Assembly: GCA_012837155.1 (NCBI GenBank)
Contig: CP051546.1
Coordinates: forward strand, 2,917,699-2,981,698
Source of the DNA: Flavobacterium sp.
GTDB lineage: Bacteria > Bacteroidota > Bacteroidia > Flavobacteriales > Flavobacteriaceae
DNA: 64,000 bases
Direction of reading: 5' to 3'
The translations under genes were made by a program, and so were the position numbers. Positions 12,369-22,293 of this stretch are shown piece after piece. The notes beneath the pieces were generated by a model. It saw only the letters and a list, made by a program, of their open reading frames with translations, made no database searches and was not told the DNA's origin. Every line of letters begins with the position of its first letter. The stretch's first letter is position 1.

Positions 12369-12375
12369 CAAATTT

Positions 12376-12984
12376 ATGAAAAGCTTAAAATTTTTAATTT
12401 ATTTCCTCTTTTTCATTTTAGTGTCATGTCGAACTTCAACTTATATTGTAAAAAATCCAGCCCAACGAACTGGAGTTGATTTTACACAAGGAAAATGGCT
12501 ACTAAACGAATTGGATTGTCCTAAGGGAAACACAGAAAAATTAACTTTAGAAATACTAACCTCTTTTAAAAAAAACTTACACGAGCGATTATTTTACATA
12601 AATGACGTCAACGGATTGCTAATTGCCCGAAAAATAGCGCTAAACCCAAACAGAGCTACACTAAAAGAACTGAAAGACGGAACAGGATTTGACTTTTTTA
12701 TTAACATTTCTACTAAAAAAAACAAAAACGATATAAGTGTCATTGGCTTATATGAAGACGAAAATTCTACGGGATTTAACCAAAGCGAAGTGACATTAGA
12801 AGTGTACGATTTAAATTTACAACAAATTATTTATTCACAACGTGTAATTGGCACGGATTCCAGCAAAAAAGAGAAGTCAATGTGGGAATCAAAAAAATCT
12901 GATAAATTAATCGATAATATTTCTTTCCATAAAAGCTCTAACAGACTACAAATTGGCAGCTTAAAAAAAATATTAAAAGATTAA
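12376..12984 (+). CDS. Putative lipoprotein, unknown function
   Basis: The protein is about 202 residues. I chose the ATG at 12376 (MKSLKFLIYFLFFILVSC) because it gives a lipoprotein signal with cysteine at about residue 18; the upstream in-frame ATG lies inside the ISAs1 end. No domain is recognised. The mature part is hydrophilic and contains IARKIALNPNRATLKELKDG. The start codon lies in the target duplication of the ISAs1 element, so the original promoter has been displaced. An ISL3 element follows immediately after the stop codon. Confidence 0.7.
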   Translation: MKSLKFLIYFLFFILVSCRTSTYIVKNPAQRTGVDFTQGKWLLNELDCPKGNTEKLTLEILTSFKKNLHERLFYINDVNGLLIARKIALNPNRATLKELKDGTGFDFFINISTKKNKNDISVIGLYEDENSTGFNQSEVTLEVYDLNLQQIIYSQRVIGTDSSKKEKSMWESKKSDKLIDNISFHKSSNRLQIGSLKKILKD

Positions 12985-12990
12985 AAAAGA

Positions 12991-14254
12991 GGTTCTACTG
13001 GGTTTTGTGTGAAAAGCCATTTAAGTCTCCGTGAAAAAATAGGATAGCGGTTCTGAAATTTTGCTTATTTCTGTATCCACGTCCTATTCGTTTTAGTTCT
13101 TCAATTGCTCCGTTTATTCTTTCTGCTCTAGCATTATTAGAGCCTGTTACTATTGCATTTAATATTCCTTGAAAATGCCTGTCGAACATTTTTACTACTT
13201 CTACTATTTCTGGAATCTTACTATAAAGGGCACTTCGTCTCCAATTTGCTAGTATTAAAAAAGCATTTTCTTTGGTTTTCTGCCTAAATTGTATGTCTCT
13301 AAATTCTCTTTTATTCTCCATGCTTTAGAGACCTCATAATTCACTTTGTCGATGGATTCAAATATAATTCGTTGTTTTTCAGTCATATTAGAGATGTCTT
13401 TTAACCAAATGTACTTTGTCTTTTTTAATTCTTCTACCTCACGAACTTCTCTTCTTCGGACTTTATCAACGGCTTTGTTGAGATAGCCTACTAAATGAAA
13501 ATTATCATGGCAATGAATCGCTTTTTCGAAGTGTGTTTTTGCTCCATATATAAAAGCATCCCACATATCTGTGCATATCGTTTTTACCTCATCACGCTGG
13601 TCTTTAGTGAGCTTGTTGCAAAGTTTGTCAACACTTTCTTTGGTTCTACCCTCAACAACATCTATAACTACTCCTGTAGATTCCTCCGATAGAATACTAA
13701 AATAATCATGTCCTCTTGAGACTGATTTTTCATCAATACTCAAATAATAATATCTATCATCGGCACTTCTTTACTCATTCCTCGTTCAACAAAATTGTGC
13801 ATTACTCTATGTACTTGATCAAAACTTAAGCCTAATAATCTCGCCGTTTTACTCTGACTTTTAGTGCATTGTAATGTGTCTAAAGTTTTTTTCAAGTAAC
13901 CAAGTCATCCGCTCATAAGGTTCTGCCCAAGGAACATCGATGGTTTTTACTTTGTTATTGCTGTCTTTGTATCTTGGCAAATTACAATAAATAAATGTCT
14001 TGTATTGCCATAAATCTAAATGTCGCCATTTACGTTCCGCTCTATCATCATAAAGGTCATATTCTAAATCGCCTATTTTATATTTTTTTGGCTCATAATA
14101 AAGATAAACATGCACTTCTAGCTTTTCTTCGCTTATATCTAACTTAGATAACTTCCAACCATCTTGGATGGGTAAAATAATTTTCTCTAGTATTGTTCTG
14201 ATGTCGTATTCCATTTTGTAAATTTACAACTTTCACAAAATATCCAGTAGAACC
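12991..14254. mobile_element. ISL3-family insertion sequence
   Basis: The left end GGTTCTACTGGGTTTTGTG (12991) matches the right end CACAAAATATCCAGTAGAACC (ending 14254) as an imperfect inverted repeat. An 8-base target duplication AAAAAAGA flanks it (12983-12990 and 14255-14262). The element is 1264 bases with one transposase on the minus strand. The following 275 bases (14263-14537) hold no gene; from 14378 they are part of a duplicated segment. Confidence 0.9.
12995..14214 (-). CDS. ISL3-family transposase (frame broken)
   Basis: The start is at 14214 (MEYDIRTILEKIILPIQDGW). The N-terminal region holds the ISL3-type RKWRHLDLWQYKTFIYCNLP and VPWAEPYERMTWLLEKNF, followed by the helix-turn-helix SQSKTARLLGLSFDQVHRV. 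The catalytic part has YYYLSIDEKSVSRGHDY, DMWDAF and NNARAERINGAIEELKRIGRGY. The total is about 406 codons, normal for the family. Breaks near 13860, 13745 and 13290 look like homopolymer errors. Confidence 0.88.
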
Positions 14255-14377
14255 AAAAAAGAAATCTATAAGCAATTAGCCATTTAATCCTAGCTGTAAA
14301 TCCGAATAAGCTGCTCTTTTAAAATTTAGTTTTGAGAACACTTATGCCCTACCAGGTTTGTGACAAATAGAAGAACT

Positions 14378-14828
14378 ATCTAGTTATAAAACCACTTATA
14401 CTAAAAAACAACTCATTTATTTATTTGTAAGATTTTTAAGTTATTTTATTCATAAATTACCGCACACTAAAGCTCTTTCTAACTTTTTAGTTATTAATCT
14501 TTGAGATGCGAGTATAAATTTAAAATAACACAACACATTGATTCTAAATTTTAAAAGACATCCCTTTTACAATAAGATTGCTTTTCCACTATTTATTTTA
14601 ATCGTGGTTTTTGCTTGCAATTCGCCAAAGCAACAACTTCCTCCCGAGCTACAAAAAACCATAGACCATTATAGCCATTCAGAAACAGACACTTTAAAAC
14701 TTAAAGCTGCTTGGTTCTTGATTAAAAACATGAACAATTGCTACACAACCGATTCTCAAGAGTTGAGGACCCATTACGCTTTTTTAGACACTCTGTTTAA
14801 AAACGAAAAAAACGCTAATCAACTAGAT
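14378..14828 (+). repeat. 451-bp duplicated segment, copy 1
   Basis: This stretch is almost identical to 18357-18807: upstream region plus the first 97 codons of the transglutaminase-like lipoprotein gene. It stops abruptly at the CTAGAT in 14823-14828, after which the sequences are unrelated. The two copies are in the same orientation about 4 kb apart. Confidence 0.9.
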
Positions 14829-14864
14829 TACCGTCAGACGACAGCAACTTTACAGAAAAAGTAA
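14538..14864 (+). pseudogene. Truncated copy of the transglutaminase-like lipoprotein
   Basis: The first 97 residues match the protein starting at 18517, including the lipobox region VVFACNSPKQQ, with a handful of substitutions. Then a foreign 11-residue tail (YRQTTATLQKK) ends the frame. The transglutaminase core is missing. The start codon is TTG at 14538, as in the full copy. A short lipoprotein might still be made, but it would lack the active site, so I call it a pseudogene left by recombination. Confidence 0.8.
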
Positions 14865-14883
14865 CCAATTAAATATTCATAAA

Positions 14884-16918
14884 ATGAGAAAACAATTATT
14901 TTTTTTAAAACTATTTTTATTCGGACTGTTTTTCGCAGCAGTTTCTTCGTGTAGCGACGAACCAAATTCAACAGGTCTTAGCAATTACGACAAAGAAGCC
15001 TATCTTAAATTAGGAACAAAATTAGAAAATCCGTATTCCGTTAAGAATATGAAACGGGCTCTTGACAGCGTTAAGTCTAAAATGAAAACTTCAAAAACTT
15101 CAAAAATCGTATCAGACTTTGATATTAAAACATCACACCTCTATGTGAAAATTGAACCTAAAGATGCAACTCAAGAAACATTGCTAAAAAAAGATACGAC
15201 ACAAGCTTTTTTTGACTACCCACTTGATTATGAATTTCCAAAAGAAGCTTCAGATCAGATAGGAACAAACAACAAAGATTCAATTAGCACTTATTATGTT
15301 GCCGTTCCAAAAGATTATGTGTTTCCTACTGGAATCAAAACAGAAGTGATAGAGGAATTATATATTCCAGAACAAGACCCTTATTTTAATAATATACCAG
15401 AAACAGGTAAAGTAAGTAAAACATCAATAAACAGCAAAGAAGATTTATTGGGTAATTTATTAGTAGAAGCCTATAGTCTCACTCATAACGAAAAACAACT
15501 AGGCATCACTCCAGCAAATAAAACCAGTAAAACAGCCTGGTGGATTTTTGGAAAAAAATGGAGACCAAGTGGTCGAATCACGACGTATGACAACACAATA
15601 GGGAAAGAAATTCCAGTTGAGGGAGCTCAAGTTTTAATACGACAATGGTTTACCGTTGATAGTGGGATAACAGCTAGGGTTTCGTTGCGTGCGCAGCACG
15701 AACAATGAAACTCGTGTTGAACCCTTCGATAAACTCAGGACAGGCTCACCGATTACAGTCACGTCCTACTACTATGGAGTTATCGAAAAAATGCTTTGAT
15801 TACCCAATATTTTTCGGGATTAAGAAGGATTTATTCTTCTTATATGGAGTTATCGATAATCAACTGATTACCAATGATATAAACAAGTGTTATCTGTTGT
15901 AAATTTACAAAATAAAGTTATTTAGTGCAAATATATTTATATTTGCCTTGAAGCATTAAATTCAAGGTCTGTATAAACGAGTTACAGCTACCGAAGGTTT
16001 AGTTCAACAGATGCTAATGGTTATTTTTCGACAGGAACAGTCCGTGGCGAAGCAAAATATGTACTGCAATGGGAACGTTATCAATATAGTATAAGAAATG
16101 GTCTGTTTGGACAAGCAGAGACTAAAAGTGATTACAAAAAAGACGAACCTTGGAATTTATACATTACCAACAATAGAGACCAGTATTTTGCAAACGTGCA
16201 TCAAGCCGCACACGATTATTATTACAAAGACATATTAGGATTAGAACGTCCACAACAAAACAGTTTTTGGAGAAGACAAATGAAAATAGCGACATTTGAT
16301 ACTTGGTCATCATCTTTGCACCTTTATGAAACGGCAGGTTTTGGTATTTTACCGTCAATTTATCTTCGAGTTGATGGAGCACCCTCAGAAATTATGTATG
16401 GAACAACCATTCACGAGCTAACCCATTCTGCTCATCACGAAATGAGTCCATCGGCTTATGACAATCTTGTTTGGAAGGCGTATCTAGATCCCGAGGTATG
16501 GGCATCCTCTACTGAAACTGAAAAATACACAGGAGCAAAAAGAACCCTAGAATCTTGGGCAAGAGCAGTCGAAATCACTTTGACCAATTTGAGGTATCAA
16601 AGGTTAGGATATTCTAATCATCAATATCGTGCAAATAGAATTGAAGGACCCAATTTTCAAAGAATTCAATTGACAAATGCCGACACAGATAATAATTTTT
16701 ATACTCCAGTATTTTATGATTTAACTGATAATATCAATCAAAGAGTTTTTTATGGCAACAATAACCTTCCTCAAGACCGAGTTTCAGGTTTTACCATAAA
16801 ACAAGTACAAGACATCATAAAAGGCAGTCAATCTTGGGGAGAAGTAAAAGGGAAATTAAGAAGTCAGTATCCAAATACAGCCAATTTAACAGATGAATTA
16901 TTAACTAATTGGCAATAA
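14884..16918 (+). CDS. Surface-type lipoprotein with HExxH metalloprotease-like domain, interrupted by a 307-bp insertion
   Basis: The N-terminus is a lipoprotein signal (FGLFFAAVSSCSDEPNSTG); the acidic SDE after the cysteine resembles the Bacteroidetes lipoprotein export signal. Near residue 240 comes a carboxypeptidase-regulatory-like segment (GKEIPVEGAQVLIRQWFTVD). At 15677-15983 foreign DNA breaks the gene. It resumes as TDANGYFSTGTVRGEAKYVL, followed by the zincin motif TIHELTHSAHHEM and a long helical tail. Joining across the insertion needs one further single-base change near 15995. Without the insertion it would be about 575 residues. As it stands the gene is split and probably inactive. 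A small lipoprotein gene follows 6 bases later, the same arrangement as in the array downstream. Confidence 0.7.
15677..15983. mobile_element. 307-bp MITE-like insertion with 7-bp flanking repeat
   Basis: The insertion is bounded by ACAGCTA on both sides (15670-15676 and 15984-15990), as expected for a target duplication; removing one copy rejoins the host gene. It contains a small hairpin (TGCGTGCGCAGCACG), a stretch CCCTTCGATAAACTCAGGAC, and a 9-base-arm palindrome GCAAATATA-TT-TATATTTGC near 15930. The right arm of that palindrome includes a TATATTTG promoter-like box. I see no good terminal inverted repeat and no transposase, so the element class is open. Confidence 0.6.
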
Positions 16919-16924
16919 TCTGAT

Positions 16925-17343
16925 ATGAAAAATTTATTTAAAATAATAGCCTTATTAGTATTAATTTATAGTTGTGATGACAAGTGCATTGAAAGCAATG
17001 TAGCGATTGTAAATAATTCAGGTAAAGATGTTGAAATTATTTCTTATAAAAAAGTTGGACTTGATGGAAAAACAATAGTATTTTCTAAAAAAATTAATAT
17101 ACTTAACAATGAAAAAAACGGAACAAAGACCAAAGATTGTGGGGCAGGTGCGGGAAGAGGAAGTATTAGAGCATTGATTGAGGGAGATTCCATTGTGATA
17201 GATTATGGAGACAGAATAAAATCATATGGATATTCAACAACACCTCTAAATAGAAATCCTTTCAGTTAGACATGGATAATAAGTCTAATGATTTTGTTTA
17301 TACCTTAACTCCAGATGATTACACAAATGCTAAAGTAAAATAA
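16925..17343 (+). CDS. Small lipoprotein following the zincin lipoprotein (frame broken once)
   Basis: The protein begins MKNLFKIIALLVLIYSCDDK, a lipoprotein signal. The mature part is beta-rich with SNVAIVNNSGKDVEIISYKK. The frame ends at FS after RNP, but one more T there continues it as QLDMDNKSNDFVYTLTPDDY to a stop at 17343. The length is then about 139 residues. It begins 6 bases after the upstream stop and is followed by a terminator, so the two form one transcription unit. It is a candidate partner or immunity protein, by position only. Confidence 0.65.
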
Positions 17344-17349
17344 AAACAC

Positions 17350-17390
17350 ATAAGCCTACCAGTTAAGTTTTTAAACGGGTAGGCTTTATA
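17350..17390 (+). terminator. Rho-independent terminator
   Basis: The stem AAGCCTACC pairs with GGTAGGCTT around a 17-base loop, just after the stop of the small lipoprotein gene. Confidence 0.75.
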
Positions 17391-17513
17391 AAATAGAGCG
17401 TTAAAAATGAAAGATTTTACCATAAAATATATACAAAATGTTGTAAAAAACAGTAAAAACAGATACCTAAACCCAACCCCAAAGACTTTGCCAACACTAA
17501 CCAAAAATAGAAA

Positions 17514-18101
17514 TTGCATAACAAAAACAATGTTTTTGTTATGCTTAATATCTTCATATTTAGTTATAGTCAAGAAAACAAATTCTCAAGAAACTCAATA
17601 AAAACTGGTGTAGGTCTTGGTTTTAATACTGGCGTTAAAGAAGAAGGATTAGGTACACTATCTACGATTGGATATGAACGTAGTTATGGTAGCAAAGGAC
17701 GTTTGCGTATGAATGCCACTTTACTCATAGGAGGATTTATTTCTGCTCCATTAATAGATCACAATAGAAAGGATTTTTATAGAACAACCTCTTGGAATTT
17801 AAATGCCAATTATGATTTTGTAAAATACAAAGCGGTATCTCTTTTTATTTATTCAGGAGGATTCGCTAATTATTCGAGAGGAATGCTAGGCTCTGGTTAT
17901 AGTCAGGTCACTTCTCAAAAATATGAGTCACAAACATTTGCTGATTTCTATTTTGGAGCAAATTTAGGATGTGGACTTAGAATCAATCCCCCTTCAAACC
18001 GATGTGCATTTGAAATAAAACCTATAAATTTACAAATTGGCAATAAAGAATTTGTTAATTTCTATATGATGTTCGGTGTTGATATTAAGATTAAAAATTA
18101 A
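17514..18101 (+). CDS. Putative outer-membrane beta-barrel protein
   Basis: The protein is about 195 residues and begins with a weak signal (VFVMLNIFIFSYSQE). Repeated amphipathic beta-strands follow (TGVGLGFNTGV, YERSYGSKGRLRMNATLLIGG, AVSLFIYSGGFANYS), and it ends in alternating hydrophobic residues (YMMFGVDIKIKN), as in small flavobacterial outer-membrane barrels. The N-terminus may be frame-shifted: another frame starting at 17407 reads into the same place. The function is unknown. Confidence 0.6.
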   Translation: MHNKNNVFVMLNIFIFSYSQENKFSRNSIKTGVGLGFNTGVKEEGLGTLSTIGYERSYGSKGRLRMNATLLIGGFISAPLIDHNRKDFYRTTSWNLNANYDFVKYKAVSLFIYSGGFANYSRGMLGSGYSQVTSQKYESQTFADFYFGANLGCGLRINPPSNRCAFEIKPINLQIGNKEFVNFYMMFGVDIKIKN

Positions 18102-18356
18102 GACTTTCTTTTTTTTATGAGGTAAGTTTGTTTTTTGCCTTGTAATAAAAATAATGCAGAAAATATATTTGTGAGAATTTAGACTTACAGCTATAATCTC
18201 GCTTTTTTTTAGAACCATACAACCAACAACTAACCAAAAACGTCCGAACGGCTAACAGTTACACGAGATTTGGGTTTCGGCCGTCGACTGGAGCTTGGTT
18301 TTGTGTTTGAGAATTCAGTCATCAACCGAGGGTTTAAGGCTTATTTTATCCCCACC

Positions 18357-18807
18357 ATCTAGTTATAAAACCACTTATACTAAAAAACAACTCATTTATT
18401 TATTTGTAAGATTTTTAAGTTATTTTATTCATAAATTACCGCACACTAAAGCGCTTTCTAACTTTTTAGCTATTAATCTTTGAGATGCGAGTATAAATTT
18501 AAAATAACACAACACATTGATTCTAAATTTTAAAAGACATCCCTTTTACAATAAGATTGCTTTTCCACTATTTATTTTAATCGTGGTTTTTGCTTGCAAT
18601 TCGCCAAAGCAACAACTTCCTCCCGAACTACAAAAAACCGTAGACCATTATAGCCATTCAGAAGCAGACACTTTAAAACTTAAAGCTGCTTGGTTCTTGA
18701 TTAAAAACATGAACAATTACTACACAACCGATTCTCAAGAATTGAGAACCCATTACGCTTTTCTAGACACTCTGTTTAAAAACGAAAAAAACGCTAATCA
18801 ACTAGAT
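18357..18807 (+). repeat. 451-bp duplicated segment, copy 2 (part of the full gene)
   Basis: This is the source-like copy of the segment at 14378-14828. It includes about 160 bases upstream and the first 97 codons of the transglutaminase-like gene. The preceding 18102-18356 holds no gene that I recognise. Confidence 0.9.
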
Positions 18808-20029
18808 AGTATCTACAAAAATTACCTCTCGAAACACCCAAATATAAGTTCCAAAAAAATTTCAGATAAGGAATTCATCAAAGCAAACTATTTGATTCAA
18901 AACATCGACGAAGCCTTTAAAAATTGGCAGAAACCTTGGGCGAAACATCTTTCCTTCGCTCAGTTTTGCGACTACCTATTGCCTTATCGGGTTTATGATG
19001 AGATTGTAGAACCATGGAGAACTATTTACAGGAAAAAATATTCAAATTGCTTTACCAAAAACAGATTTTGATTCCTTAAGCACCATACAAGCCTGCACAA
19101 AGTTGAACAATGAGTTGAAAAAACTAAACCTAAAAATTAACCCGTATCCATCCTATACCTTGGGGGTAAAACCCTCTACTCTAATCAATATGAATTTTGG
19201 AAACTGCCAAAACTATAGTGCTATGGGAATATATGCGATGCGAAGTATGGGAATACCCGTTGCCATAGACCAAGTGGTAGATCACGCATGGAATGTAGTT
19301 ATCACACCAAAAGGTCCGATTTCATTTGCTACTGCCGAAGACAATCCTGAAGTTCATTTTAAACATGTTAAACAATGGAAAGGGTGGTTTGCTAAAATTT
19401 ACCGCCAAACGTTTTCAATTAATCCCCAAAGCCTCCCTTTTGTTTGTGGCAAGGAGGACATTCCTCCCCAACTTAACAACCCAAATCTTATAGATGTGTC
19501 GAGCGAATATTTCAAAGGAACAAACATTAGTGTAACAGCAATAAATCCTACGGTAAAAAACAAACGGATTCTGTACTTATGCGATTTTAAAAATCAGTAC
19601 CGTTTTCTGGATTGGGCAAAAATAAAACAGGGCAAAGCCGAATTTAAAAATATGGGCGACTCTATTGTGTATTTCCCGGTTTATTATTTTCTCTCAGCCA
19701 TCAAACACGCAAATTACCCTATTTTGATAAAAAAGGATGGGGCACTACAAGAACTACTAAAGCCTAATGTAACGAAAACACAAACTATGATCTTACGATC
19801 AAATCCTACACCAGAAAACCCCAAAGGCAACTTACATATAGGAGACCAATACGTGCTCCTGTACATGACACTAAACGGCTGGAAAAATCTGGGAATCAAA
19901 ACAGCACAAACCCATTCGTTAGTGTACAACAAAATGCCCACCAACGCCATTTACATATTAAAGAACACTTCTAGAGAAGTAAAAGCCCATCTTTTTACTT
20001 ACGAAAACAACCAACAGGCTTGGTGGTAA
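18517..20029 (+). CDS. Transglutaminase-like lipoprotein (frame broken)
   Basis: The N-terminus is a lipoprotein signal (FPLFILIVVFACNSPKQQ) with no acidic residues after the cysteine. The C-terminal half holds a transglutaminase-like core: FGNCQNYSAMGIYAMRSMG with the candidate cysteine, then VDHAWNVV with the histidine and an aspartate soon after. A beta-rich tail follows. The start is TTG at 18517; no ATG lies in frame upstream. The frame breaks near 19070 at a T run, where the first part ends KNRF and the second carries on at CTKLNNELKKLN. The span is about 504 codons. It could act on envelope proteins or peptidoglycan; this is not shown. Confidence 0.75.
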
Positions 20030-20050
20030 ATCGTTAAAAAAAAAAGAAAA

Positions 20051-20120
20051 AACAAACTCTAAAAATAGCAAACGAGGAAGTCGAAAATCGAAAGAGTAGA
20101 CAAATAGTAAACAAAAAAAT
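20051..20120 (+). repeat. Type A leader preceding array genes (four copies)
   Basis: About 70 bases starting AACAAACTCTAAAAA and ending just before the ATG are near-identical at 20051-20120, 28650-28720, 32670-32739 and 35801-35869. It includes AGCAAACGAGGAA and AAGAGTAGACAAATAG. In the last three copies its first part is also coding: it is the C-terminal tail of the upstream partner gene. Together with the first 210 bases of the carrier gene it forms a block long enough for homologous recombination. Confidence 0.85.
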
Positions 20121-21612
20121 ATGAAGAAAACAATTGGATTTAGTATCTTTATTGCCTTAGTAAGCATTTTTGCGTGCAATAGAGACCTTGACGAAGCGAC
20201 GAATGAGGCTTTTACACCCACTAGTGTCGAAGCATGGTTTAACAGCACCTTTAGGAGTTCGAAAGAGTGGCAACAAAATGCAGATAGCCACAACAAACAA
20301 CCCGATTGGAGCGATGGTCGATATGTAAAAACCAACAATCTCGAAATTTTTGAATTTCCATTGATTGAAAATACAGCAACCATATCTATTCCTACCGATG
20401 TAGCTTATGCATCGCAGGTTGCTCAAAAAGTTCTTGAGGCTACGTTGTTTCGAATAGTTATTGTAAAAACAGCTACCAACGAACTACTAGTTCGTAAACT
20501 ATATTATGTTCCTCAATATCAGTATTTGATGAGTAAAGGATACGACATTAGTGATGCTATGCTCAATAAAGCCGGCGACGATTTTACGGGCTTACTTATT
20601 ACAAAGAATTGGAATGACCAAGTATTGGCATACCACCAAGTGAAGAACGGAACCATTCAGTATGCATTGGTTCGAGATAAGTCACTGCAAAAAAAAGCCA
20701 ATACACAGCGCATTCGCCTAGATACCTATCTTAGTACGGAGCGCACTAATCTGGAAGATAGCGAAGTATTCGAGTTGGGACGAAGTAACAGTAGTAGGCA
20801 AATCCAAAACCAATACTAACACAGGATATTCATTTATATACATTCCTACTACACCCCCTATTGCACCCAAGATTCCTACGAATTATAATTACAATCCGTA
20901 TGGAGTTGGTGGTGGCGGTACAACTAATAGCACATCATCCTTTGAAACCATATATAAAATAACAAATTTGTTAGACGGACGTGTAAAATGTATTTACGAA
21001 AGATTAATGAATTCGGATTCGAAATTCAAAAACGCAATTCAAAAATTTGACGGTGAATTTCCTGTAAGTCATTTGAAACTAACAATTAATAATACTTTAG
21101 AACCTAATGTATATGGTATTACTTTAGTTCCGGTAGATTATGTCACAGAAATTCAATTTAATGGAATTGGATTTAGAAATTTATCTGATTTAGGAAGTGC
21201 AACGGTATTTGCTCATGAAATCATTCATGCAGAGATATTTAGAAAGATGCTATCTGCTGCACAAAGAGGGACCTTAAATTCAAAAACAACTGAAGAACAA
21301 ATTTCTTTAGTAAAATCTTTAAAAAATAATTTCCCTGGACTATATGACTATTATGAAACAAGATTTCATACAACTTGGAATCATGAAATGATGGCGAGTC
21401 ATTACAGAAGTACAATTGCAGATATAATTCAGCAATTTGATAATAGTAGACTTTCTAGATCTACATACGAGGCGGTTGCTTGGCTTGGTCTAGGAAAATT
21501 AGATAAAAATGTCACTACTGTTGCTTGGGATAAACTATCAGAAAGTGAAAAAAAGGTAATTACTAATTTAATTAATGAACATTTTTATAAAGGTCCTTCA
21601 ACTTGCAATTAA
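20121..21612 (+). CDS. Array gene 1: carrier lipoprotein with zincin C-terminal domain (frame broken once)
   Basis: The shared carrier starts MKKTIGFSIFIALVSIFACN with lipobox cysteine 19 and acidic residues soon after (NRDLDE). A beta-rich carrier domain continues to about residue 215, ending at the motif ELDEVTVVGK. A Tyr/Pro/Gly linker (NYNYNPYGVGGGG) leads to the variable domain. That domain carries FAHEIIHAEIFRKM (HExxH zinc motif), a later TTWNHEMMASHY segment and YEAVAWLGLGKL. The frame breaks at GGG near 20777, where the near-identical gene at 35870 has GG. The product is about 497 residues. A proteolytic toxin role is inferred. Confidence 0.75.
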
Positions 21613-21614
21613 TT

Positions 21615-22089
21615 ATGAGAAATATCATTTATATATTATTCCTTATAGCATCGACATTTATTAATGCTCAAACTATAAAAACTGACTTTGATACTTTTTA
21701 CAGAAGTGAAAATCAAAGATTAAAACCAGTAAAGTACATTTTATTCAACTCTAGAAAGGATAGCAATGAGAAAATTAAAATTGGCAACGGTATTTGCTTT
21801 CATATAGATGGAGAAAGGTTTAGTTTAAATGTAAAAAAAAATCTAATTGATACCTGCTCATTAGAAATTCTAAAAAAAATAAAGATTGAAAATGTTAACC
21901 AATTGGAGGAAAATGAATATTTTATTTTAAAAGTAAGGTTCAAGAATTTGAAAAAATGACAAATAAAAAATTCCAAACTCAATGCCAACATCTAGAAAAC
22001 ATCTTTATTTCAAGGTCTACATCTTAGAAAAAACAACTAACAATAGATTGATAAAATACGAAGTGGATTGGGAATATTCGGATTTTTAA
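21615..22089 (+). CDS. Exported partner of array gene 1 (candidate immunity; frame broken once)
   Basis: The gene begins 2 bases after array gene 1. MRNIIYILFLIASTFINAQ is a cleavable signal peptide, so the protein is periplasmic or outside. The mature protein has GNGICFHIDGERFSLNVKKN. The frame stops at 21959; one base more continues it as NSMPTSRKHLYFKVYILEKT to a stop at 22089, giving about 157 residues. No family is recognised. Position and size fit an immunity protein that acts outside the cytoplasm. Confidence 0.65.
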
Positions 22090-22186
22090 AAATTTGGCGG
22101 GACGGATTTATCACTCGCAAAGAAGGAGATCCAGCACCACCACCAGCAAGCATCAGTACTGGCGAATACTTAATGATAAAACAATA
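22090..22186 (+). pseudogene. Remnant: last 32 codons of a DUF6705-like partner gene
   Basis: The sequence encodes KIWRDGFITRKEGDPAPPPA and then SISTGEYLMIKQ, matching the C-terminus of the genes at 23795, 26001 and 30439. The rest of the gene is gone. It marks a recombination that replaced an earlier toxin and partner with the present gene 1 pair. The type B leader follows. Confidence 0.85.
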
Positions 22187-22293
22187 AAGCATCAGAGAAA
22201 AACAGCCCCAATTACTAAAATGATTAGGGGTTGTTTCTGAATCATTCGCCGAAAAATTCAGCTCCAAATAGTGAGCAATGTAAATGATAATTT
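22187..22293 (+). repeat. Type B leader with internal terminator hairpin (copies at 22187, 24392, 26601, 31036)
   Basis: About 107 bases after each DUF6705-like gene are near-identical at 22187-22293, 24392-24498 and 26601-26707; 31036-31103 is cut short. Each contains the hairpin CAGCCCCAAT...ATTGGGGGTTG, a terminator for the partner gene, then ATTCAGCTCCAAATAGTG and the ATG of the next carrier gene. A weaker stem is seen in the first copy (ATTAGGGGTTG). Confidence 0.85.

Noticed and set aside
10053..14254. Composite transposon formed by the three insertion sequences
   Set aside because: They belong to different families, have separate target duplications and enclose no cargo between matching ends.
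20770..20800. TonB-dependent receptor plug, suggested by the DEVTVVG/DEVVI motif
   Set aside because: No plug or barrel follows. The motif marks the border between carrier and linker in these proteins.
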